Assembly (NCBI GenBank): GCA_017620055.1
Contig: JAFZRD010000041.1
Coordinates: 1 to 18,876, forward strand
From: Lachnospiraceae bacterium
GTDB lineage: Bacteria; Bacillota_A; Clostridia; Lachnospirales; Lachnospiraceae
Length of the DNA: 18,876 nt
Direction of reading: 5' to 3'
A program made the position numbers and the translations under genes. Below are positions 1 through 7,703 of the stretch, piece by piece; position 1 is the first letter of the stretch, and the number at the start of each line of letters is the position of its first letter. The notes below the pieces were generated by a model, which was given only the letters and a program-made list of their open reading frames with translations, searched no databases and was not told the DNA's origin.

Positions 1-1
1 A

Positions 2-652
2 TATGTCCTCTACAGGATAAGGGAGAACAATTATAAGAAGAACGCGCAGAGGCTCAACGACGTTATATCGCAGACGATGACAACGTTCGCGAACTTCATC
101 GATACAAAGGACAGATATACGAAGGGACACAGCGCCCGCGTTTCATATTATTCACAGAAGATCGCCGAGAAGCTCGGCATGGATGAGGACCGTGTCAGGG
201 ACATCGGATACATCGGACTCATGCATGACTGCGGCAAGCTCGGTATCCCCGGAACGATACTAAATAAACCCGGCACGCTCACCGAAGAGGAATTCAATAT
301 AATGAAGACCCATACGACGAACGGTGAGAAGATGCTCGCTGATTTTACCGCGATACCGGATATCAAGGACGGTGCGCTCTATCATCATGAGCGTTACGAC
401 GGTACGGGCTATATGTCGGGCCTTGCCGGCGAAGACATTCCGCTCGTTGCCCGCATAATCGGAGTCGCCGATGCGATGGATGCCATGAATTCCGACCGCT
501 GTTACCGCGGACATCTGTCGAAGGAAGTGATCCTCTCGGAACTTGAGCAGAATAAGGGGACCCAGTTCGACCCGAACATCGCGCAGATCATGATCGATAT
601 GATAAACAGCGGTGAGGTGTTTGTGGGAGATTCGCCGGAAGACGACAAATGA
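2..652 (+). CDS. HD-GYP domain protein, probable c-di-GMP phosphodiesterase (5' end outside window)
   Basis: The reading frame is open from the window edge, so the N-terminus is missing. The first visible residues (YVLYRIRENNYKKNAQR) look like the end of a membrane helix followed by a juxtamembrane linker, so the complete protein is probably membrane-anchored (inference). The HD-GYP domain fills the rest. It has GHS with its metal-ligand His at 128-130, HDCGKLGIP with the HD pair at 224-229, a KPGTLT stretch, and HHERYDGTGYM followed by GVADAMDAMNSDR. These are the residues that build the di-metal centre which hydrolyses c-di-GMP. The GYP proline is Met here, but the metal ligands I can identify are present, so activity is likely. 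An internal ATG at 77 is not the true start because the upstream codons continue the domain linker. No clear terminator follows. A paralogous HD-GYP protein lies at 11648-12850. Confidence 0.9.
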   Translation, partial: YVLYRIRENNYKKNAQRLNDVISQTMTTFANFIDTKDRYTKGHSARVSYYSQKIAEKLGMDEDRVRDIGYIGLMHDCGKLGIPGTILNKPGTLTEEEFNIMKTHTTNGEKMLADFTAIPDIKDGALYHHERYDGTGYMSGLAGEDIPLVARIIGVADAMDAMNSDRCYRGHLSKEVILSELEQNKGTQFDPNIAQIMIDMINSGEVFVGDSPEDDK

Positions 653-662
653 TAAAAAGTGC

Positions 663-709
663 TTGCGTATCGTGTCTGCTTGCGTTATAATCCCAATGTT
701 GCGTATAAT
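663..709 (+). promoter_or_regulatory. Tandem sigma-A type promoters of rpmE
   Basis: Two similar promoter units lie one after the other. The first is TTGCGT (663-668), a 17-bp spacer and a consensus TATAAT (686-691). The second is TTGCGT (680-685), an 18-bp spacer and TATAAT (704-709). The -10 boxes are perfect and the -35 boxes match only TTG. They sit just upstream of the rpmE leader, which runs to an SD at 748-754. The assignment rests on motif match and position only. Confidence 0.65.
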
Positions 710-761
710 CAGTTGATTAACACATTAATTATAGTAGAGATTTTTAGTGAGGTGAATCAAG

Positions 762-962
762 ATGAAGGAAGGAATACATCCCGCATATTATCAGGCAACC
801 GTAACCTGTAACTGCGGCAATACATTCGTGACAGGTTCGACCAAGGAAGACATTCACGTTGAAATCTGTTCCAAGTGCCATTCGTTCTACACAGGACAGC
901 AGAAGGGCGCAAGAACCGACGGACGTATCGATAAGTTCAATAAGAAGTACGGCGTTAAATAA
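762..962 (+). CDS. rpmE: 50S ribosomal protein L31
   Basis: This 66-residue protein has the full length of bacterial L31. It starts [19 protein letters not shown] and carries the zinc-binding type signature, with Cys16 and Cys18 forming CxC and Cys36 and Cys39 forming CxxC. It is therefore the C+ (zinc-containing) paralogue of L31, a surface protein of the large ribosomal subunit. The conserved [11 protein letters not shown] and [12 protein letters not shown] stretches support the call. TGAGGTG at 748-754 is a well-placed SD for the ATG. The gene has its own tandem promoter and is followed by a hairpin terminator, so it is probably expressed both alone and as leader of the DUF1385-prmC-prfA genes, the usual order in Clostridia. 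Confidence 0.97.
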   Translation: MKEGIHPAYYQATVTCNCGNTFVTGSTKEDIHVEICSKCHSFYTGQQKGARTDGRIDKFNKKYGVK

Positions 963-972
963 GAACAGTAAG

Positions 973-1002
973 ATGAGTGCTTCGGCACTCATTTATTGTT
1001 TT
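973..1002 (+). terminator. rpmE intrinsic terminator (possibly partial)
   Basis: An 8-bp perfect stem, ATGAGTGC (973-980) with GCACTCAT (985-992), is closed by a stable TTCG tetraloop and followed by a T-rich tract TTATTGTTTT (993-1002). It begins 11 bp after the rpmE stop codon. The downstream SD follows directly and I see no promoter between the genes, so it may attenuate and leave some read-through. Confidence 0.75.
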
Positions 1003-1021
1003 AAGGAGGTACCCATCGAAG

Positions 1022-1969
1022 ATGGGAAGAAAGAAGAAAGCCCGTTATTCCGGAATAGGCGGTCAGGCCGTTCTCGAAGGGATCATGATGAAGAATAAGG
1101 ATAAGTATTCGGTAGCCATCCGTACACCGGACGGTGATATTGACGTTACCGTCGAAGAGTACGAGTCCTTCGCAAGATCCAAGTCACTGACGAGGATCCC
1201 GTTCATCCGCGGGGTCATCAATTTCATCGACTCGCTGATCCTCGGTATCAGAACGCTCAATTATTCCGCCTCTTTCTATGAGGAAGAACAGGATACACAT
1301 AAGAAAGACAAGATACTCGACAGGATATTCAAGGATCATGCCGAGAAGGTACTCTCGACGATAACCGTGATAATATCCGTTGTGTTCGCGATAGGACTGT
1401 TCGTGCTGCTGCCTTACTATCTGTCAAGGCTTCTCGACAAGGTCATCGTCAGCGACACGGTGATCGCCGTGCTCGAGGGAGTTCTCCGCGTGCTGATCTT
1501 CGTCGGATACATAATCCTGATCTCGTGCATGAAGGATATACGCCGCGTGTTCATGTATCACGGCGCCGAGCATAAGTGCATCAACTGCATAGAGAGCGGC
1601 AGGGAGCTGACGGTCGAGAACGTCAGAAGATCGTCGCGCGAACACAAACGCTGCGGAACGAGCTTCCTGTTCTTTGTCGTGTTCCTGAGCGTTATCCTCT
1701 TTATATTCATCCGCGTTGAGGAACCCGTGGCAAGAGTTGCAATAAGGATACTGCTGATACCCGTTATCGCGTCGATCGCATACGAGATAATCAGGCTTGC
1801 CGGAAGGACGAACAATATCTGCATCAGGATACTGTCCGCGCCCGGAATGTGGCTGCAGCGCCTCACGACAAGAGAGCCTGACGATACGATGATCGAAGTG
1901 GGCATCGCAGCGGTTGAAGCGGTGTTTGACTGGAAGGAGTACCTGGGAACCGATTCCGATGAATTATAG
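1022..1969 (+). CDS. DUF1385 family membrane protein (YqhQ-like)
   Basis: The 315-residue protein shows the DUF1385 signatures: GGQAVLEGIMMK near residues 13-24 and a YHGAEHKCINCIESG stretch around His184, followed by RRSSREHKRCGTSF. The His/Cys-rich motif suggests metal binding, but the biochemical role of the family is not established to my knowledge. About four hydrophobic helices surround the motif: two before it, covering the stretches STITVIISVVFAIGLF and VLRVLIFVGYIILIS, and two after it. The start at 1022 gives MGRKKKARYSG. It lies 12 bp after the strong SD AAGGAGGT (1003-1010), slightly long spacing, but no other in-frame start is available below the SD. The stop overlaps the prmC start by 11 bp. 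Linkage to prmC and prfA is conserved in Clostridia and does not prove a role in translation. Confidence 0.92.
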   Translation: MGRKKKARYSGIGGQAVLEGIMMKNKDKYSVAIRTPDGDIDVTVEEYESFARSKSLTRIPFIRGVINFIDSLILGIRTLNYSASFYEEEQDTHKKDKILDRIFKDHAEKVLSTITVIISVVFAIGLFVLLPYYLSRLLDKVIVSDTVIAVLEGVLRVLIFVGYIILISCMKDIRRVFMYHGAEHKCINCIESGRELTVENVRRSSREHKRCGTSFLFFVVFLSVILFIFIRVEEPVARVAIRILLIPVIASIAYEIIRLAGRTNNICIRILSAPGMWLQRLTTREPDDTMIEVGIAAVEAVFDWKEYLGTDSDEL

Positions 1970-2816
1970 CGAACTAATAAGACACGGCGCAGACGTTCTG
2001 TCCGCGGCCGGTATATCAGAAGCAGCCTTGGATGCAAGGCTGCTTTTGGAATTTATAACGGGACATGATGTAAGCACGCTCTACGCGCATCCCGACACGG
2101 CTGTTGATGATGCCGAAGAGGCGGATTACAAGCGCATTCTTGCAAAAAGAGCAGAGCGTATCCCACTCCAGCACCTGACCGGAACGTGCGAGTTCATGGG
2201 CATTGATCTTCTTGTAAGTGACAAAGTTCTGGTCCCGCGCCAGGACAGCGAGTGCCTCGTGGAAGAGGCGATGAGGTACGTCCAGGACGGCTCGTCGATA
2301 CTCGATCTTTGCACCGGAAGCGGATGTCTGCTGTTGTCGCTGATGCACTACAAGAACGGCTGCAAAGGGACCGGAGTCGATATCTCGGAGGACGCCCTCG
2401 CGGTGGCACGCGATAACCTTGCGAAGCTCGAAGAGCAGGGCGGCCTTAACGGAGGCGAAGCGAACTTCCTTGCCGGAGACCTGTACGATGCCCTCCCGGG
2501 CGAAAATCACACCTTCGACTACATCATCTCCAATCCGCCGTACATCAGGAGCGCGGATATAGAAAGCCTCGCCCCCGAAGTCCGCGATCACGATCCTCGT
2601 ATCGCACTCGACGGCGGCGAAGACGGCCTTGCATTTTACAGAAGGATCGCAGCCGGCGCACCCGCGCATCTTGCACGCGGCGGCATGATCTTCCTCGAGA
2701 TCGGATACGACCAGGCCGGCGCGGTATCGCAGATATTCGCCGACGCCGGATTTAAGAATATCGAAGTGATAAAGGATTACGGCGACAACGACAGAGTGGT
2801 TATAGGGAGAAAATGA
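1959..2816 (+). CDS. prmC: Peptide chain release factor N5-glutamine methyltransferase
   Basis: The 285-residue protein methylates the Gln of the GGQ motif in release factors, using S-adenosylmethionine. An N-terminal helical substrate-binding domain (about residues 1-90) precedes a Rossmann methyltransferase domain. The SAM-binding loop is DLCTGSG (116-122), followed by GVDISEDAL. The catalytic NPPY motif is at residues 192-195, followed by the PrmC-typical EVRDHDPRIALDGGEDGL. The ATG at 1959 gives the family N-terminus MNYSELIRHGADVL and overlaps the upstream gene by 11 bp. The nearest SD-like sequence (AAGGAG, 1934-1939) is too far away, so translational coupling is likely. The stop codon TGA (2814-2816) lies inside the left arm of the REP-like inverted repeat. 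Its substrate gene, prfA, follows. Confidence 0.97.
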   Translation: MNYSELIRHGADVLSAAGISEAALDARLLLEFITGHDVSTLYAHPDTAVDDAEEADYKRILAKRAERIPLQHLTGTCEFMGIDLLVSDKVLVPRQDSECLVEEAMRYVQDGSSILDLCTGSGCLLLSLMHYKNGCKGTGVDISEDALAVARDNLAKLEEQGGLNGGEANFLAGDLYDALPGENHTFDYIISNPPYIRSADIESLAPEVRDHDPRIALDGGEDGLAFYRRIAAGAPAHLARGGMIFLEIGYDQAGAVSQIFADAGFKNIEVIKDYGDNDRVVIGRK

Positions 2817-2917
2817 GAAAAGGGGACGGTTCCGAATTCTCATTTTTCCCGGTTTCACAATCTCAGTTTGATCTGAATCAAAAATGAGAATTCGGAACCG
2901 TCCCCTTTTCTCATTTT
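2810..2917. repeat. 38-bp perfect inverted repeat made of two REP-like palindromes
   Basis: The left arm 2810-2847 and right arm 2880-2917 are perfect reverse complements over 38 bp, separated by 32 bp (2848-2879). Each arm contains a 31-bp unit (2813-2843 minus, 2884-2914 plus) that is itself an imperfect palindrome: ATGAGAA and TTCTCAT ends enclose the core GGAACCGTCCCC. A third unit lies at 14115-14145. A divergent pair of palindromic units at a gene 3' end matches the organisation of REP/BIME elements. The left unit overlaps the last codons and stop of prmC. In RNA the pair could form a very stable long hairpin between prmC and prfA. Confidence 0.9.
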
Positions 2918-2942
2918 CCTGAATCACAGAAAGGATACACAT

Positions 2943-4016
2943 ATGTTTGATAAGTTAGAAGACCTCCTCATCAGATACGAGGAACTCATGAGCGAGCTCG
3001 GCGAGCCGGGCACCGCCGACGATCAGGCGAGGTTCAAGCGCCTGATGAAGGAGCAGAGCGACCTTGCACCGATCGTGGAGGCGTACAGCGAATACAGAAA
3101 GAGCAAGCAGACGATAGAAGAGAGTCTTGAGATGCTCGAAGCCGAGTCCGACGAGGACATGCGCGAGATGCTCAAAGAGGAGCTTGCAGCGGCAAAGGAC
3201 CGTGTCGAGGAGCTCGAGAACAAACTCAAGATCCTGCTGCTTCCGAAGGACCCGAATGACGACAAGAACGTCATCGTCGAGATCCGTGCGGGCGCAGGCG
3301 GAGACGAGGCTGCGCTCTTTGCGGCAGAGATCTACAGGATGTACGTGCACTATGCCGAAGGCCGCGGATGGAAGGTCGAGACGATGGAAGTCGACGAGAT
3401 CGGTATCGGCGGGATGAAGTCGGTAACGTTCATGATAACGGGACAGGGCGCGTATTCCGTGATGAAGTACGAGAGCGGCGTGCACCGCGTGCAGCGTGTT
3501 CCCGAGACCGAGAGCGGCGGCAGGATCCACACGTCCACGATATCGGTCGCGGTCATGCCCGAGGCGGAGGATGTCGATATCGTGATCGACGAGAAGGACA
3601 TCAGGATCGATGTCATGAGAGCGTCCGGAAACGGCGGACAGTGCGTCAATACGACGGATTCGGCCGTAAGGCTCACGCATTATCCGACCGGCATAGTCAT
3701 ATATTCCCAGACGGAAAAATCACAGCTCCAGAACAAAGCAAAAGCATTCGCACTCCTTCGCGCGAAGCTCTACGATCTTGAGCAGCAGAAGGCGCATGAC
3801 GCGGAGGCACAGCTTCGAAAGAGCCAGATCGGAACGGGTGACCGCTCCGAGAAGATAAGAACATACAACTTCCCCCAGGGAAGGGTCACGGATCACAGGA
3901 TAGGGCTGACTTTATACAAGCTCGACAAGGTGATGAACGGTGACATTCAGGAGATAATCGACGCCTGCATCGCAGCCGATCAGGCAGCCAAGCTTCTTAA
4001 AATGAACGGAGAATAG
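2943..4016 (+). CDS. prfA: Peptide chain release factor 1
   Basis: The 357-residue protein ends translation at UAA and UAG codons in the ribosomal A site. After an N-terminal coiled-coil-rich domain (about 1-95) comes the RF1 core. The anticodon-like tripeptide is PET at residues 187-189 inside [18 protein letters not shown], matching the P-x-T form of RF1 and not the SPF of RF2. The peptidyl-hydrolysis motif GGQ is at residues 231-233 in [18 protein letters not shown]; its Gln is the PrmC target. The length is normal. The start has an SD GAAAGGA (2929-2935) seven bases upstream. The long inverted repeat lies between it and prmC. The next gene begins 2 bp after the stop, so the exporter genes are probably co-transcribed with prfA. 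Confidence 0.98.
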   Translation: MFDKLEDLLIRYEELMSELGEPGTADDQARFKRLMKEQSDLAPIVEAYSEYRKSKQTIEESLEMLEAESDEDMREMLKEELAAAKDRVEELENKLKILLLPKDPNDDKNVIVEIRAGAGGDEAALFAAEIYRMYVHYAEGRGWKVETMEVDEIGIGGMKSVTFMITGQGAYSVMKYESGVHRVQRVPETESGGRIHTSTISVAVMPEAEDVDIVIDEKDIRIDVMRASGNGGQCVNTTDSAVRLTHYPTGIVIYSQTEKSQLQNKAKAFALLRAKLYDLEQQKAHDAEAQLRKSQIGTGDRSEKIRTYNFPQGRVTDHRIGLTLYKLDKVMNGDIQEIIDACIAADQAAKLLKMNGE

Positions 4017-4018
4017 AC

Positions 4019-5776
4019 ATGGTACTTAAGAAACTGGCCGGTCATATCCGGCAATACCTTCCGAGTACGATCGCGACACCGCTTCTCGTGTCGGGCGAGG
4101 TGATCCTCGAGTGTACGATACCGTTTTACATGGCGGAGCTCGTCAACCGTATCAAAGCCGGTGCAAGTGTATCGGAGATAGCGGGATACGGCGGGATACT
4201 CGCGCTAATGGCTGTGGGAAGCCTTATATTCGGCATGCTCGCAGGCATGACATGTGCAACCGCAAGCTGCGGATTCGGCAAAAATCTTCGTGCGGATATG
4301 TACGACTCGGTAAATGATTTTTCCTTCAACAATATCGATGCGTTCTCGACAAGTTCGCTTGTAACCAGGATGACGACCGATGTCACGAACGTTCAGAATG
4401 CGTTCATGATGCTGACAAGGATAGCCGTCAGAGCGCCGTTCATGATGATCTTCGCGTTTGTCATGGCGTTCCGCCTCGGCGGCAGGATGGCGTGGATATT
4501 CGTCGGCGTCGTTCCGATTCTCGCGGGAACGCTCATCATGGTGGCGTCAAAGGCGATGCCGCTGTTCAAGAGGATATTCAGGAAGTACGACCGCATGAAC
4601 GAATCGATCGAGGAAAACATCGTCGGTATGCGTGTCGTCAAATCTTTCGTCAGGGAAGATTACGAGAAGGACAAGTTCGGCGTTGCCTCGGAAGAGGTCA
4701 GGAAGGATTTTACGAAGGCCGAGAAGATACTAGCGTGGAACGCGCCCGTCATGCAGTTCTGTCTGTATGTCGTGATGGTGTTCGTACTCAGCTTCGGTTC
4801 GTACGTTGTCATCACATCAAGAGGCAGCGAGATAGATGTCGGTCAGATATCGGCGATGCTCACATACAGCTTCATGATCCTCTCGTCGCTCATGATGATG
4901 TCGATGATATTCGTCATGATTACGCTCGCATCGGAGAGCGCCGCAAGAATAGTCGAAGTTCTCGATGCGAAGTCGGACATCGTCAGTCCCGATCCCGAAG
5001 AGGCTGTGGAGTCGGTTGCGGACGGTTCGATAGAATTTGAAGACGTGTCGTTCGCTTATGCCGGAAACTTCGATAACGATGTGCTCTCGGGCATCAACCT
5101 TCGCATTTCGTCCGGCGAGACGATCGGCGTGATCGGAACGACCGGAAGCGGAAAATCATCTCTCGTGCAGCTCATCCCGAGGCTGTATGATACGAAGACC
5201 GGAACGGTCAGAGTCGGCGGTGTCGATGTTAGGAAGTACGATCTTGATGCACTTCGAAACAGCGTTGCGATGGTTCTTCAGAAGAACGTCCTGTTCGAGG
5301 GGACCATTGCGGACAACCTGCGGTGGGGTAATCCCGATGCGACACTTGAGGAGATGAAGGAAGCTTGCAGACTCGCGTGTGCCGAGGAGTTCATACTGAC
5401 GAAGGAGGACGGGTACGAGTCGAGGATCGATCACGGTGGAGCCAACATCTCGGGCGGACAGAAACAGAGACTTTGTATCGCAAGGGCGCTTCTTAAAAAG
5501 CCGAAGATCATCATATTCGATGATTCTACGAGCGCGGTCGACACGCGGACTGATGCGATGATACGCCGCGGAATGAAAGAGTATATACCCGAGACGACCA
5601 AGATCATAATCGCACAGAGGACAGCCTCTGTCGAAGATGCCGACAGGATAATCGTCATAGACAAAGGCAGGATAGAGTCTGTCGGAACGCATAAAGAGCT
5701 GTTAAATAACAGTGCTATTTATCGCGAGATATACATATCCCAGAACAAGGGAGGTGATGAAGATGGCAGCAGGTAA
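4019..5776 (+). CDS. ABC exporter half-transporter, subunit with degenerate ATP site
   Basis: The 585-residue protein has an N-terminal ABC exporter membrane domain (about residues 1-320, six helices expected) followed by a nucleotide-binding domain. Walker A is GTTGSGKS (373-380), the Q-loop region is VLQKNVLFEGT, and the signature is ISGGQKQR. Walker B reads IIIFDD with Asp502 where the catalytic Glu normally sits. The switch (H-loop) His is replaced by Gln533 in IIIAQRTAS. These two changes are the hallmark of the non-hydrolytic partner in heterodimeric exporters such as TM287/288 or BmrC/D. The start is 2 bp after prfA, with GGAG just upstream. The stop overlaps the partner gene by 14 bp. 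The substrate (drug, lipid or peptide) cannot be told from sequence. Confidence 0.95.
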   Translation: MVLKKLAGHIRQYLPSTIATPLLVSGEVILECTIPFYMAELVNRIKAGASVSEIAGYGGILALMAVGSLIFGMLAGMTCATASCGFGKNLRADMYDSVNDFSFNNIDAFSTSSLVTRMTTDVTNVQNAFMMLTRIAVRAPFMMIFAFVMAFRLGGRMAWIFVGVVPILAGTLIMVASKAMPLFKRIFRKYDRMNESIEENIVGMRVVKSFVREDYEKDKFGVASEEVRKDFTKAEKILAWNAPVMQFCLYVVMVFVLSFGSYVVITSRGSEIDVGQISAMLTYSFMILSSLMMMSMIFVMITLASESAARIVEVLDAKSDIVSPDPEEAVESVADGSIEFEDVSFAYAGNFDNDVLSGINLRISSGETIGVIGTTGSGKSSLVQLIPRLYDTKTGTVRVGGVDVRKYDLDALRNSVAMVLQKNVLFEGTIADNLRWGNPDATLEEMKEACRLACAEEFILTKEDGYESRIDHGGANISGGQKQRLCIARALLKKPKIIIFDDSTSAVDTRTDAMIRRGMKEYIPETTKIIIAQRTASVEDADRIIVIDKGRIESVGTHKELLNNSAIYREIYISQNKGGDEDGSR

Positions 5777-7703
5777 TCACGGTCCCGGAAGAAGAAGGGG
5801 GCCTGGACTCGCACCGGGAGAAAAGCTTTCAAAGGGTATATTCAGGAGAGTAATAAAGGATGTGTTCTCGTTCTATCCCGTGATGTTCCCGATCGTACTT
5901 GTGTGCATCACGCTATCCGCTCTGATATCGTCGATGCCGTCGATATTCCAGCAGAAGGTCATCGCTATAATCGAAAGCTCCTACAAGTCGGGTGACTGGA
6001 CGGGAGTAAAGAGCGAGATATTCGGCCTCATCAGGATACTCGTAACGCTTTACGTCATCTCCAACATCTCAACGTTCGCGTTCAACAGGATGATGGCAAC
6101 TGTCACCCAGGGAACTCTCAAGAAGATGAGAGAGAAGCTCTTTGACAGGATGGAGACACTGCCGATCAGGTTCTTCGACCAGAGGCAGGTCGGCGATACG
6201 ATGAGCCTTTACACGAACGATATAGATGCGCTGCGTCAGATGATATCGCAGAGCTTCCCGCAGATGCTCAACACCTTCATCATGATAATCACGGTCATTT
6301 GCATCATGCTCTATTACAGTGTGTACATGACTGCGGTCGTATTGTCGGGAGTGTTCCTGATGTTCCTGATCACGAAGTTTGTCGGAGGCGGAAGTGCGAA
6401 GTTCTTCTTCAAACAGCAGCAGGCGATCGGAAAAGCGGAAGGCTATATACAGGAGACGATCAGCGGAGCGAAAGTCGTGAAGGTGTTCTGTCATGAGACA
6501 CAGTGCCGCGAGGAGTTCGAGGAGCTCAACAACGAACTGTTCACGGTCGCATCGCGCGCGAACAAATACGCGAATGTGCTCGCTCCGATACTCAACAACA
6601 TGGGTAACATACTCTACGTTGTTGTCGGTATATCGGGAGGATTCTTCATCTCGACAAATCTTAAGAACATCGGTATCGGAGGACTGCCGTTCTCTATCAG
6701 TCTAGTGATACCTTTCCTTGGAATGACGAGGATGTTCTGCGGACAGATAGGGCAGATATCGATGCAGATAAATGCCGTTGTCGCGGGTCTCGCGGGATGC
6801 GAGAGGATATACAGGGTCATGGACGAGAAGAGTGAAGCCGATGAAGGATACGTTCGTCTTGTCAATGTGAAGGAAGTCGGAGGAGAACTTGTCGAGACCG
6901 AAGAGAACACCAAGAACTGGGCATGGAAGCATCCGCATAAAGAGGAAGGCACGGTAACGTACACACCGCTTCGCGGAGACATAGTGCTCGACGGGGTTGA
7001 TTTTTCCTACGACGGTAAGAAACAGGTGCTCTACGATATATCGCTGTATGCAAAGCCCGGCCAGAAGGTTGCTTTTGTAGGCTCGACCGGTGCCGGTAAG
7101 ACTACGGTAACAAACCTTCTGAACAGATTCTATGATATCGCTGACGGCAAGATCAGATACGACGGGATCAACATCAACAAGATCAGAAAACCCGACCTTC
7201 GCCACGCTGTCGGTGTCGTTTTGCAGGATACAAACCTCTTTACGGGAACCGTAATGGAGAACATCAGATACGGCAAACTGTCCGCAACCGATGAGGAATG
7301 TGTGGCCGCAGCGAAACTTGCCGGAGCACATGATTTTATCTCCCATCTTCCGAAAGGCTACGATACGGTTATCTCCGGGAATGCGGCCAATCTGTCGCAG
7401 GGTCAGAGGCAACTGCTGTCGATAGCGCGTGTGGCGGTAGCCGATCCGCCGGTCATGATCCTCGACGAGGCGACGAGCTCGATCGATACGAGGACGGAGG
7501 CGATCGTGCAGAAGGGAATGGACGCTCTCATGGCGGGCAGGACAACGTTCGTCATCGCACACAGATTGTCGACTGTAAAGAATTCAGATGTTATAATAGT
7601 GCTTGATCACGGCCGCATAATCGAGCGCGGCGATCACGATGAACTCATAGCCGCAAAGGGTCAGTATTACAAGCTGTACACGGGTGCTTTCGAACTTGAA
7701 TGA
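5763..7703 (+). CDS. ABC exporter half-transporter, catalytic partner subunit
   Basis: The 646-residue protein has an exporter membrane domain (about residues 40-345) and a complete ATPase: Walker A GSTGAGKT (Lys446), Q-loop VLQDTNLFTG, Walker B ILDE with catalytic Glu569, and switch His600 in FVIAHRLST. The signature is LSQGQ, slightly off the LSGGQ consensus. That fits the rule in heterodimers that the degenerate site pairs with a non-canonical signature. Between the two domains is an insertion of about 45 residues (around 360-405, including NTKNWAWKHPHKEEGT). From memory, similar insertions occur in other Clostridia members of this group. I chose the ATG at 5763 because AAGGGAGG (5747-5754) lies 8 bp upstream; the ATG at 5757 would be too close. 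It overlaps the upstream gene by 14 bp, which supports coupled synthesis of a heterodimer. Confidence 0.95.
   Translation: MAAGNHGPGRRRGPGLAPGEKLSKGIFRRVIKDVFSFYPVMFPIVLVCITLSALISSMPSIFQQKVIAIIESSYKSGDWTGVKSEIFGLIRILVTLYVISNISTFAFNRMMATVTQGTLKKMREKLFDRMETLPIRFFDQRQVGDTMSLYTNDIDALRQMISQSFPQMLNTFIMIITVICIMLYYSVYMTAVVLSGVFLMFLITKFVGGGSAKFFFKQQQAIGKAEGYIQETISGAKVVKVFCHETQCREEFEELNNELFTVASRANKYANVLAPILNNMGNILYVVVGISGGFFISTNLKNIGIGGLPFSISLVIPFLGMTRMFCGQIGQISMQINAVVAGLAGCERIYRVMDEKSEADEGYVRLVNVKEVGGELVETEENTKNWAWKHPHKEEGTVTYTPLRGDIVLDGVDFSYDGKKQVLYDISLYAKPGQKVAFVGSTGAGKTTVTNLLNRFYDIADGKIRYDGININKIRKPDLRHAVGVVLQDTNLFTGTVMENIRYGKLSATDEECVAAAKLAGAHDFISHLPKGYDTVISGNAANLSQGQRQLLSIARVAVADPPVMILDEATSSIDTRTEAIVQKGMDALMAGRTTFVIAHRLSTVKNSDVIIVLDHGRIIERGDHDELIAAKGQYYKLYTGAFELE

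Noticed and set aside
977..1021. Upstream start for the DUF1385 gene
   Set aside because: It would translate through the rpmE terminator hairpin and the strong SD at 1003-1010. The start at 1022 uses that SD and gives the normal family N-terminus.
2810..2917. Insertion sequence or MITE ends around a cargo
   Set aside because: Only 32 bp separate the arms, there is no transposase, and I could not identify target-site duplications, so a paired REP-like palindrome fits better than IS ends.
2016..2942. 308-residue open frame on the minus strand over prmC
   Set aside because: It is antisense to a complete prmC with intact NPPY and SAM motifs and runs through the inverted repeat; no SD and no recognisable protein.
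6702..7562. 286-residue open frame on the minus strand
   Set aside because: Antisense to the ATPase domain of the second ABC subunit; a shadow frame without motifs.
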